From assembly GCA_013288285.1 (NCBI GenBank), contig JABDCE010000022.1, positions 2,864 to 36,888 of the forward strand: a DNA stretch of 34,025 bases, given 5' to 3'. The stretch's first letter is position 1. Each line of letters begins with the position of its first letter. Source of the DNA: Bacteroidota bacterium. Its GTDB lineage: Bacteria; Bacteroidota; Bacteroidia; Chitinophagales; Chitinophagaceae. Shown here piece after piece: positions 16,853 through 23,980 of the stretch. The notes beneath the pieces were generated by a model that was not told the DNA's origin, searched no databases, and saw only the letters and a program-made list of their open reading frames with translations. Position numbers and translations under genes: made by a program.

Positions 16853-17137
16853 CTAGCTCCTACCCCGGCTCAATTTATTTAACAAGGATACATAGACTGA
16901 CTTTGCCGCGGGTGGTAGCTGTTGTATCATCTCGAGCTGTATCTCCGGGTAAGAACGGTCATCTTTCCAGGTAATATTACCATCCCATTTCTTCCGTATC
17001 TCAGGAGCAACGGATTGTACGATCTTGGAAAATGATATTTCGAATTGGCGTCTTGATTCCGGTGTAGTGAGCATAAGCCAGTTTGGGGGGATAAAAATGG
17101 ATGTTAATAAAGGTAACCTAATATTCTCACTATACAC
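16853..17137 (-). CDS. Small hypothetical protein
   Basis: A 94-residue soluble protein. The confident part is from MLTTPESRRQFEISFSKIV onward, containing WDGNITWKDD and SYPEIQLEMIQQLPP. The true start may be that internal methionine rather than the one at 17137, since the first 20 residues look less coding-like. No family was recognised. It is convergent with the DUF6629-like gene, ending 39 bases after that stop. Confidence 0.5.
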   Translation of the reverse strand: MYSENIRLPLLTSIFIPPNWLMLTTPESRRQFEISFSKIVQSVAPEIRKKWDGNITWKDDRSYPEIQLEMIQQLPPAAKSVYVSLLNKLSRGRS

Positions 17138-17274
17138 TATTTATTACGGTGGCGTTGCCCCTGATCGGATTGCTATACCGTCTTGGGTGCATGAATGAAA
17201 GATTTTTTGCTTAATTTTGAGTGATAGAGTAACGGATCGCGTGTCCGTACATGAATCTAAAATATTTAAAAAAA

Positions 17275-17463
17275 ATGGCCGCAAGACAAAAAAAAGAAAT
17301 GACCCGGAAAGTACCGGCATTTAAACATACCGAGGTGAAACTGAATGCAGAAGAAGACCTTAAAAAAGTGAAAGCACAGACGATCAAAGAACTGAAGGAA
17401 GCCGAAAAGAATAAAAAAGAATGGTACGATAACGAAATGGATAAAAATCTGAACAAACTTTAA
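17275..17463 (+). CDS. Small lysine-rich coiled-coil protein
   Basis: A 62-residue, strongly charged protein (MAARQKKEMTRK ... KELKEAEKNKKEWYDNEMD) predicted to be a single long helix. An upstream in-frame ATG exists at 17251, but the one at 17275 gives the more natural start. It ends 23 bases before the cyclophilin gene on the same strand, so the two are likely co-transcribed. No family was recognised. Small basic helical proteins of this kind can bind nucleic acid, but nothing here proves it. Confidence 0.6.
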   Translation: MAARQKKEMTRKVPAFKHTEVKLNAEEDLKKVKAQTIKELKEAEKNKKEWYDNEMDKNLNKL

Positions 17464-17486
17464 TCACTACGAAAAATAATAATAAC

Positions 17487-17963
17487 ATGGAAGGAACGAT
17501 CAAAACAAATAAAGGAGATATAGTTATAGATTTCTTTGACCAGGCAACGCCGAATACGGTGGCAAACTTTGTGAAGCTAGCCAAGTCTGGGTTTTATGAC
17601 GGGGTAAAGTTTCACCGCATCATCAGGAATTTTATGGTGCAGGGCGGAGATCCGCTGACCAAGGAAGAATCCAAGAAACATTTGTGGGGTACTGGAGGCC
17701 CGGGTTATAAATTTGATGATGAGATAGGCACTGAAAACAGTAATGCCTCCGGAACTATATCTATGGCCAATGCAGGCCGTAATACCAACGGCAGTCAATT
17801 CTTCATTAATGTTGCGGACAACCATTTTCTGAATTCGAAGCATACGGCGTTCGGGCAGGTGGTGAAAGGCATGGATGTGGTTGCGGCTATTGCTGCGGTA
17901 CCTACCGCTGCCGGCGATCAACCGATAGATCCGGTGGTGATAGAGTCTGTGGTGTTTGAATAA
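17487..17963 (+). CDS. Cyclophilin-type peptidyl-prolyl cis-trans isomerase
   Basis: A 158-residue single-domain cyclophilin that speeds proline isomerisation during folding. Active-site segments are FHRIIRNFMVQGGDP (42-56), the arginine of FHR being catalytic, NTNGSQFFIN (99-108) and KHTAFGQVVKGMDVV (119-133). No signal peptide is present, so it is cytoplasmic. It sits between the small lysine-rich gene (23-bp gap) and a lipoprotein gene (39-bp gap), all rightward. Confidence 0.95.
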   Translation: MEGTIKTNKGDIVIDFFDQATPNTVANFVKLAKSGFYDGVKFHRIIRNFMVQGGDPLTKEESKKHLWGTGGPGYKFDDEIGTENSNASGTISMANAGRNTNGSQFFINVADNHFLNSKHTAFGQVVKGMDVVAAIAAVPTAAGDQPIDPVVIESVVFE

Positions 17964-18002
17964 TGGGCAACATATTGTTGCCTACGAACAAACGATAATC
18001 TT

Positions 18003-18569
18003 ATGAGAACCCTGCTTGTTTGTATTCCTTTGTTATTGCTTTTATTCATTTCATCGTGCTGTCATAATGTAAGTACCAAGTGCGCCACAGGGAGCCTGAA
18101 TATTTATGTGACCGGAGTTTCCGAGAGTGACATGCATGCCAGCCCATCGAGTTCTATGCCACCTTACGCAGTGCGGTATTTGGCAGATAATACTTTTAGC
18201 AGTCCCATTGATTCGTTCATGATAGGCAGCACGATCAGCGATGGAGATACTTTCGCATTATACTTTAATGATCCGCAGAGTACAGGTGGTGTGAACGACA
18301 GTCTTGTAAATGGGTTACTGCCGGGTTATGATTATAAGATCGTGATTCCAGCGGATACGCTCACCTTTCTGCTCACCAACGTTGTACTCGCCAACAACAA
18401 TGTAATGGAACTGAAAAAGTGTGGGGACAAATCGCCGCCACAATGCTATAAAAATATAGTGTCGTGTAATGTTAATGGCATTGCTACAACGCCAAAACCT
18501 GTGTACGGGAATACCAACATCACTAATCTTTATCAGTATCCCTCCACGTTCATCTATCTATCGAGGTAG
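18003..18569 (+). CDS. Hypothetical lipoprotein
   Basis: A 188-residue protein with a lipoprotein signal (LLLLFISSCCHNVS; lipobox ISSC at about residue 19). The mature region has beta-strand character and several cysteines (TKCATG, KKCGDKSPPQC, NIVSCN), and resembles small Bacteroidota DUF4249-like or transthyretin-like lipoproteins only in general shape. No family was recognised. It follows the cyclophilin gene after 39 bases. Confidence 0.7.
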   Translation: MRTLLVCIPLLLLLFISSCCHNVSTKCATGSLNIYVTGVSESDMHASPSSSMPPYAVRYLADNTFSSPIDSFMIGSTISDGDTFALYFNDPQSTGGVNDSLVNGLLPGYDYKIVIPADTLTFLLTNVVLANNNVMELKKCGDKSPPQCYKNIVSCNVNGIATTPKPVYGNTNITNLYQYPSTFIYLSR

Positions 18570-18577
18570 CCCGATGG

Positions 18578-18886
18578 TCAGCTATGCATTTTCTCGACAA
18601 ATGCGATGCTCAGCATGACGCTCATGGTGACTATGCCTACAAAGAATAGTATTACAGTAAGCATTTTTGTATTGGTTATTTTCCCTCCCCGGTATAAAAA
18701 ATAACCGATGACAAGGTTGAACAAGCCCCATAAAACATTTACAGTGGGGGAGGATAACCCTTTTCCGGGTGGATTGGCGAATGGTGTAGGAAAACCATCG
18801 CCCGATATGCCATGAATAAAATGCGGGACGAAATTTGCAAGGAACATGCCTGCAAAAAAGCACGAGACGTAATTATACCATTTCAT
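18578..18886 (-). CDS. Small membrane protein, unknown function
   Basis: A 102-residue protein with three hydrophobic segments (YVSCFFAGMFLANFVP, VNVLWGLFNLVIGYFLY, MLTVILFFVGIVTMSVMLSIAF) and the motif HFIHGISGDGFPTPFANPPGKGLS between the first two. This looks like a conserved small inner-membrane family I have no name for. It is convergent with the lipoprotein gene (8-bp gap). A TACCTTTG box 43 bases upstream fits a Bacteroidota -7 element. Confidence 0.75.
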   Translation of the reverse strand: MKWYNYVSCFFAGMFLANFVPHFIHGISGDGFPTPFANPPGKGLSSPTVNVLWGLFNLVIGYFLYRGGKITNTKMLTVILFFVGIVTMSVMLSIAFVEKMHS

Positions 18887-18928
18887 GAAATGTGGTTTTT
18901 AAAAGTTAGACCCAAAGCCAACTAATGA

Positions 18929-18936
18929 CAAAGGTA
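18929..18936 (-). promoter_or_regulatory. Possible -7 box of the small membrane-protein gene
   Basis: On the minus strand this reads TACCTTTG, an exact TAnnTTTG. It would place transcription start about 36 bases before the ATG at 18886. No clear -33 TTTG is found at the right spacing. Confidence 0.35.
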
Positions 18937-19044
18937 TATTTATTCAAACAACATTATGTGAAGATCGAATGCACTTATGTCCCAAAATGCACATCAGCAA
19001 GACCCATGAAATATGGATCTCGCTGAAATAAATGTGCCTATGCT

Positions 19045-19185
19045 TTATTTTACAATGATTTCTGCGTCATCGTGATGGTGATGATGCCAGTGGTGGTGAT
19101 GGTCATCATGCTCGCGTACGATACATGAGCTTAAATTCATAGTGATGACTGCAAAAGCGACAAATAACATGATTTTCTTTTTCAT
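19045..19185 (-). CDS. Tiny histidine-rich lipoprotein (46 residues)
   Basis: The frame starts MKKKIMLFVAFAVITMN, has the lipobox LSSC (C21) and ends at a TAA at 19045-19047. The mature peptide is only 26 residues and contains DDHHHHWHHHHHDD: ten histidines in all, flanked by acidic residues. The combination of a proper lipoprotein signal and a metal-binding style tail makes chance unlikely. A role in holding zinc, nickel, copper or cobalt at the envelope is plausible but inferred. It lies alone in a 370-bp gap between the small membrane protein and an aldo/keto reductase. Confidence 0.65.
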   Translation of the reverse strand: MKKKIMLFVAFAVITMNLSSCIVREHDDHHHHWHHHHHDDAEIIVK

Positions 19186-19260
19186 AGCGATAGTTTTTTG
19201 CTTGACAATCACTAAGGATATAAAACCATGCCATTAGTCATGGCGAGCTGCCACTGTTAC

Positions 19261-20109
19261 CTATTTGAGCTGGCCTAACTCGTTCATCTCCTCATTTGTA
19301 AGTATAATAGAAGCAGCTTTGATATTTTCCTCCAGGTGCTTTGTTTTTGAGGTGCCGGGTATGAGCAGAATATTTGGTGCATGATGGTACAGCCAGCTAA
19401 GAGCTACCTGCTGCATTGTGGCATTGTGCCGGGCAGCAATCTCGTTGAGTTTTTCTACGTGAAGAATGTTGCCGGCATTGATGGGATTCCAGGGGATGAA
19501 CGCGATATTTTGCTCTTTGCAATATTGCAGATCAGGCTCCCAGTTGCGGTATAGTATGCTGTATTTGTTTTGGAGGGAAACTATATCAACAAATTCCTTT
19601 GCCTTCTTAATATCTGCAATGCCTACTTCTGATAAACCAATATGTTTTATCAATCCTTCTTCCTGCGCTTTCTTTAAAAAGCTAAGTGTTCTTTCGAAAG
19701 GTACTTTCGGGTCTATTCTATGTAACTGGTACAAGTCTATCTTTTCCAGCTTCAGTCGTTTCAGGCTGCCTTCGAGCGCTTGTCTTAGATGATCGGGGTG
19801 GCTGTTGATGTGCCATTCATTTGGGCCGGTGCGCATAAAGCCGCCTTTTGTGGCAATAACCATACCGGTGGGGTATGGGTACAACGCTTCTGCTATCAAC
19901 TCCTCAGATACATGCGGGCCATAGCTATCGGCTGTGTCTATGAAATTGACACCCAACTCCGGCAGGCTTTGTAGCACGTTTATAGCTTCTTCCATGTCTT
20001 CCGGCTGGCCCCATACACCCTTACCTGTTATGCGCATAGCGCCATATCCTATCCGGTTAACGGAAAGGTCTCCCCCGAGCGTAAATGTTTTTGATCCTGT
20101 TTTTATCAT
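19261..20109 (-). CDS. Aldo/keto reductase family oxidoreductase (second copy)
   Basis: A 282-residue NADPH-dependent TIM-barrel enzyme with tetrad D58, Y63 (IDTADSYG), K88 (IATKGG) and H130 (YQLHRID). The PYPTGMVIATK and LLIPGTSKTKHLEEN segments parallel the paralogue at 1677-2567 (PYPKDLVICTK, LPIPGTSSLVHFEEN), placing both in one subfamily. It is divergent from kdsA. The substrate is unknown. Confidence 0.92.
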   Translation of the reverse strand: MIKTGSKTFTLGGDLSVNRIGYGAMRITGKGVWGQPEDMEEAINVLQSLPELGVNFIDTADSYGPHVSEELIAEALYPYPTGMVIATKGGFMRTGPNEWHINSHPDHLRQALEGSLKRLKLEKIDLYQLHRIDPKVPFERTLSFLKKAQEEGLIKHIGLSEVGIADIKKAKEFVDIVSLQNKYSILYRNWEPDLQYCKEQNIAFIPWNPINAGNILHVEKLNEIAARHNATMQQVALSWLYHHAPNILLIPGTSKTKHLEENIKAASIILTNEEMNELGQLK

Positions 20110-20231
20110 GTGATGGCTTTAGAATAGCAAAGGTAGGGCGGTAATGAATACAGTAACGGTAATTCTGCATAAATGAACTTCGTTAAAACTTTCTGTGTTT
20201 TCCGCAGGAAAGAGTAATTTTGGGCTATCAT

Positions 20232-21056
20232 ATGCAGCAAAACATTCAATCTATATTTAGCCGTAATTATAACAGCGGCAACTTCTTCCTGATGGCTGGG
20301 CCTTGCGTGGTAGAAAGCGAAAAAGTGATCATGCAAACCGCTGAAAGAATAGTGCAGATCTGTGACCAACTGGAGATACCATTGATATTCAAGTCGTCAT
20401 ACCGGAAAGCAAACAGGAGCCGGCTGGATAGCTTCGCCGGTATAGGTGATGAGGCGGCATTGAAAATACTGAGAAAAGCGGGCGACGCTTTTAGTGTGCC
20501 GTTGGTGACGGACATACATGCAGCAGATGAGGCAGATATGGCTGCGGAGTATGTAGATGTGTTGCAGATACCTGCGTTCCTGTGCCGGCAGACTGATATA
20601 CTAATAGCTGCCGCAAAAACCGGGAAAGTAGTAAATGTAAAAAAAGGACAGTTCCTTTCTCCTGAGTCAATGCGTTTTGCGGTAGATAAGATCCAGCAGA
20701 GCGGCAATGATAAAATAATGCTGACCGACAGGGGGACAATGTTCGGGTATCACGACCTTATTGTTGACTACAGGGCTATACCGGCCATGCAGGAACTGAA
20801 CGTGCCGGTGGTGCTGGATTGCACTCACTCCTTACAGCAGCCTAACACCACAAGCGGCGTTACCGGAGGCAATCCGAAAATGATAGAGACAATAGCCCGC
20901 GCCGGAATAGCGGTAGGAGCCGATGGTCTGTTTATAGAGACGCATCCTGATCCTGCTCACGCTATGTCTGATGGGGCTAATATGCTGCAGCTTTCAGAAC
21001 TGGAACCGCTGCTCAAAAAACTGACCGCTTTACGCCGGGTAATTAACGAGTTTTAA
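20232..21056 (+). CDS. kdsA: 3-deoxy-8-phosphooctulonate synthase
   Basis: Condenses phosphoenolpyruvate with arabinose-5-phosphate to Kdo-8-phosphate, the first committed step toward lipopolysaccharide Kdo. Signatures include FLMAGPCVVES, FKSSYRKANRSR, VTDIHAADEAD, VNVKKGQFLSPE, DRGTMFGYHDL, DCTHSLQQPN and FIETHPDPAHAMSDG. The cysteine in AGPCVVES (where E. coli KdsA has asparagine), together with the HIS and HPDP positions, marks the metal-dependent class. The ATG at 20232 (MQQNIQSIF) is preferred over an upstream in-frame codon at 20220. It is convergent with the RlmI-like gene, its stop lying inside a 14-bp tandem duplication. Confidence 0.95.
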   Translation: MQQNIQSIFSRNYNSGNFFLMAGPCVVESEKVIMQTAERIVQICDQLEIPLIFKSSYRKANRSRLDSFAGIGDEAALKILRKAGDAFSVPLVTDIHAADEADMAAEYVDVLQIPAFLCRQTDILIAAAKTGKVVNVKKGQFLSPESMRFAVDKIQQSGNDKIMLTDRGTMFGYHDLIVDYRAIPAMQELNVPVVLDCTHSLQQPNTTSGVTGGNPKMIETIARAGIAVGADGLFIETHPDPAHAMSDGANMLQLSELEPLLKKLTALRRVINEF

Positions 21057-21071
21057 ATAACGAGTTTTAAA
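21044..21071. repeat. 14-bp exact tandem duplication at kdsA / methyltransferase junction
   Basis: TAACGAGTTTTAAA occurs twice in direct succession (21044-21057 and 21058-21071). The first copy contains the kdsA stop codon (21054-21056); the second contains the stop codon of the opposing gene (21067-21069 read on the minus strand). Confidence 0.95.
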
Positions 21072-22239
21072 GCACCTGCGCGACCAGGAATTTAAGGTAT
21101 TGTGTAGACGGTATATTTCTTAGGATAGGGTGGTCAGATGCCTGGGTGCGCCACTCCACCTGGCGTAGTATCCGCTTCGCATCCTTTGCCGCGGCATCAA
21201 TGGTATCGAGAAACATTTCCGGAGACACAAGATTGGTGCAGGATGCTGTGACGAGAAATCCTCCGGGGCGTATCAATTTCATAGCCCGCAGATTTATTTC
21301 TTTATAACCGGTTACGGCCTTTTGTATGTTCTCGCGGCTTTTGGTAAACGCCGGAGGGTCCAGTATTACGACATCATAGCGTCTATTCTCTTTGGCCCAT
21401 AGTTTCAGCACGTCGAAGGCATTGACCGCGTCGAATTTGCAGATGTTTTCGTAGCCGTTCAGTTCAGCATTCCTGCGCGCGGTTGCAACTGCGTTCTCTG
21501 AAATGTCGAGGCCAAGCACGCTCTTTGCGCCATATTGGGCGGCATGCAGAGAGAAGGTGCCTGTATAGCAGAATACTTCTAAAACGTCGGCGTCCTTAAC
21601 TACGTGAGCTATGGCACGGCGATTGTCCTGCTGATCGAGGAAGTAACCGGTCTTCTGTCCGTTTTCTATGTCGACATGAAACTTTAGTCCGTTCTCGTTG
21701 ATAATAATGTTTGTATCAAAGGGCGCTGACAGGAAGCCTTTTCGCTGCTCCATGCCTTCAAGTGTACGTACCGGCACATCATTGCGCTCATATATGCCCT
21801 TAGGCGTAAATATTTTCTGCAAAGCCGCGACTATTGCATCCTTCCATTTTTCTATACCCAGCGCCAGTGTCTGTATTACCAGGTAGTCATTAAACTTATC
21901 AATGATCAAGGCAGGCAATTGGTCAGCTTCACCAAAAATTAGGCGGCAGTTCTCTATATAGCCCAGCTTTTTACGGTATTCCCAGGCTTCGTTTATTTTT
22001 TTGAAAAAGAAATCTTCGTTTATTACTTCGTTCTTATCTCTTGTAAGCAGGCGAATACGTATCTGGGAGGCTGGGTTGATATATCCCTTGCCAACGAAAG
22101 ACCCATTGTAAGAATAGACCTCAACTATATCTCCGGGTTCCGCCGTTCCTTCTGTATCTCCCAGTTCATTTCCGAATATCCATGGATGGCCATTTATAAC
22201 ACGGTCGCCAATCTTTTTCCTTAAGAAGAATTTTGCCAT
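21067..22239 (-). CDS. RlmI-like 23S rRNA (cytosine-C5) methyltransferase
   Basis: The 390-residue protein has an N-terminal PUA-type domain (about 1-80, with NGHPWIFGNELG), an EEHUD-like middle region (ENGQKTGYFLDQQDNR near 195) and a SAM-dependent domain. The latter contains LEVFCYTGTFSLHAA (motif I), VLGLDISENAV, VILDPPAFTKS (motif IV) and TASCTNLVSPEMF with the likely catalytic cysteine. E. coli RlmI methylates C1962 of 23S rRNA; substrate identity here is inferred from family. It has normal length, and its start codon is preceded by a 55-bp gap from the next gene upstream. Confidence 0.9.
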   Translation of the reverse strand: MAKFFLRKKIGDRVINGHPWIFGNELGDTEGTAEPGDIVEVYSYNGSFVGKGYINPASQIRIRLLTRDKNEVINEDFFFKKINEAWEYRKKLGYIENCRLIFGEADQLPALIIDKFNDYLVIQTLALGIEKWKDAIVAALQKIFTPKGIYERNDVPVRTLEGMEQRKGFLSAPFDTNIIINENGLKFHVDIENGQKTGYFLDQQDNRRAIAHVVKDADVLEVFCYTGTFSLHAAQYGAKSVLGLDISENAVATARRNAELNGYENICKFDAVNAFDVLKLWAKENRRYDVVILDPPAFTKSRENIQKAVTGYKEINLRAMKLIRPGGFLVTASCTNLVSPEMFLDTIDAAAKDAKRILRQVEWRTQASDHPILRNIPSTQYLKFLVAQVL

Positions 22240-22294
22240 GCGGCAAAGATATGCCGTGTAGCGTATAATACCCGCACTAAGCGGTAAACGATGG

Positions 22295-23326
22295 TTATGG
22301 CCGGATCAGATACATGACTACCGGAAAATGGTCACTGTATCCATTGATCCAATGCGTGCCTACAAAGGAGCGGTGCGGTTCTCCTTCGTGGCCTTTGTAA
22401 TGATCTACTATAAAGTCTGGTTTGAAAATCTCTGCTTTGCTGTACTGGAGTTTGTGATTGCTGTTTTTCAATAGTGCACCCGACACTATTATCTGATCGA
22501 ACAAATTCCAGCTATGGCGATATTCTTCGGTGCCAGTACCACTTTTGTATATGTTTATCCAGGGGTCATATAGGCCTGTAGCTGTTACTTCAGCCTGCTC
22601 TGCTTTAGCACCCAGTATGTAGGTAATGCTGCTGTCGGTGGGGTTGTCGTTGAGATCGCCCAGGAGTATGATCTTTGCATTTGGGGCATTTTTTGTAATA
22701 GCATCTATTGCATTTTTAGCTACCTGCGCGGCTATGGCGCGTTTCGGACCGCTTTCGTCTTCACCACCACGCCGGGATGGCCAATGGTTTACAAATACAT
22801 CAACGGTATCGCTGCACAGCACACCATGCACATGCAATATGTCGCGGGTCACTGATTTGCCGCCTGTACCGGAGAGGTCAACGTGCAGCGGATCGGCGGA
22901 GATCACGGTAAAATATTGAGGATTATAGAGCATTGCCACATTGATGCCACGCGGATCAGGGCCATCGAACCACTCATATTTATAGCCGCGACCAGAAAGC
23001 TCGGGCTGGCGAATAAGGTCCCTTAATACGGTACTGTTCTCTACTTCGGCCATTCCCAGTATAGCCGGGCCATTGGGGCCTCCCATATTCTGAACGACGG
23101 TAGCCAGGTTGTGGACTTTTTGTTCGTAGACCCGGGTAGTATAGCGATACTTGCCTGCCGGAGTGAATTCTTCATCTTCCTTCGCCGGGTTATGAACGGT
23201 ATCGAAAAAGTTCTCGCAGTTATAGAAAGCGACTGAAATAATGTGGTTATCACTTTTTTGGGCGCAGCCCACCAGGCTGGTAACAAGCAGTAATATAAAA
23301 ACAATCAATATTTTATATGTGTTCAT
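22295..23326 (-). CDS. Endonuclease/exonuclease/phosphatase family lipoprotein
   Basis: A 343-residue protein with a lipoprotein signal (LLLVTSLVGC; C21). The EEP fold is shown by VAFYNCENFFD, LGMAEVEN, FVNHWPSRRGG, ILLGDLNDNP and the terminal GYSDHFPVVMYL, which together supply the metal-binding Glu/Asp/Asn and catalytic His residues. Similar exported proteins in Bacteroidota are thought to hydrolyse phosphodiesters or DNA outside the cytoplasm. It lies upstream of, and co-directional with, the RlmI-like gene and is divergent from the DinB gene. Confidence 0.9.
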   Translation of the reverse strand: MNTYKILIVFILLLVTSLVGCAQKSDNHIISVAFYNCENFFDTVHNPAKEDEEFTPAGKYRYTTRVYEQKVHNLATVVQNMGGPNGPAILGMAEVENSTVLRDLIRQPELSGRGYKYEWFDGPDPRGINVAMLYNPQYFTVISADPLHVDLSGTGGKSVTRDILHVHGVLCSDTVDVFVNHWPSRRGGEDESGPKRAIAAQVAKNAIDAITKNAPNAKIILLGDLNDNPTDSSITYILGAKAEQAEVTATGLYDPWINIYKSGTGTEEYRHSWNLFDQIIVSGALLKNSNHKLQYSKAEIFKPDFIVDHYKGHEGEPHRSFVGTHWINGYSDHFPVVMYLIRP

Positions 23327-23395
23327 GGATTTTATATTTAGGTTAAGGCTTAGTAAAATGGGAAATTTTCTTTAATTTTCATAAAAATATACATT

Positions 23396-23929
23396 ATGCC
23401 ATACAATACAGGCCTGATCGCCGAACTACAAATGGAAGCAGCAGCCACAAAGAAAATGCTGGAGCGTGTGCCAACAGATAATAATGATTGGAAACCACAC
23501 GATAAGTCAATGAAGATAGGCAACCTGGCCAACCACGTTGCTGAATTACCGGGATGGATAGCTATGACGATGACAACCGATGAACTGGATCTCTCTAAAA
23601 TGGATTACAAGCCAAAGATATCCCAGAGCACAGCAGAATTACTGGGCAAACTGGATGAAAACGTAAACAAGGCAGTAGCGGCTTTGGAAAACTCGACTGA
23701 CGATGACTTCCATAAAATGTGGACACTGAGAAACGGAGACAAGGTCATTTTTGCAATGCCTAAAATTGCTGTATTGCGCGCTATGGCATTTAGCCATCAC
23801 TACCATCACCGTGGCCAGTTGAGCGTTTATCTTCGTTTATTGGATATACCTGTTCCGGGCATGTACGGACCAAGCTATGACGATATGAATGCCATGGCTG
23901 CTGCGCCTGCAGAAGCTGCGATTAATTAA
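23396..23929 (+). CDS. DinB-like protein
   Basis: A 177-residue four-helix-bundle protein of the DinB/YfiT type. The metal triad is probably H47 (LANHVAELP), H134 and H138 (SHHYHHRGQ). Such proteins are thought to act as bacillithiol- or mycothiol-like S-transferases or hydrolases; the substrate here is unknown. It ends 51 bp before the TonB receptor stop codon, separated by a strong hairpin. Confidence 0.88.
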   Translation: MPYNTGLIAELQMEAAATKKMLERVPTDNNDWKPHDKSMKIGNLANHVAELPGWIAMTMTTDELDLSKMDYKPKISQSTAELLGKLDENVNKAVAALENSTDDDFHKMWTLRNGDKVIFAMPKIAVLRAMAFSHHYHHRGQLSVYLRLLDIPVPGMYGPSYDDMNAMAAAPAEAAIN

Positions 23930-23948
23930 TTTTTTAGTTTTACTGATT

Positions 23949-23980
23949 ATGTATAGAGCGGCTTTGGCCGCTCTATACAT
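23949..23980. terminator. 14-bp perfect hairpin between convergent genes
   Basis: ATGTATAGAGCGGC (23949-23962), loop TTTG, then GCCGCTCTATACAT (23967-23980) form a perfect 14-bp stem. The right arm abuts the stop codon of the TonB receptor (23981-23983 on the minus strand). It would stop transcription from both sides, and the T-rich stretch before it (23929-23938) is on the plus strand. A bidirectional terminator is the simplest reading. Confidence 0.75.

Noticed and set aside
22295-23326. Secreted nuclease as part of a toxin or defence system
   Set aside because: There is no immunity partner or delivery module next to it, and EEP-fold lipoproteins are common housekeeping genes in Bacteroidota.
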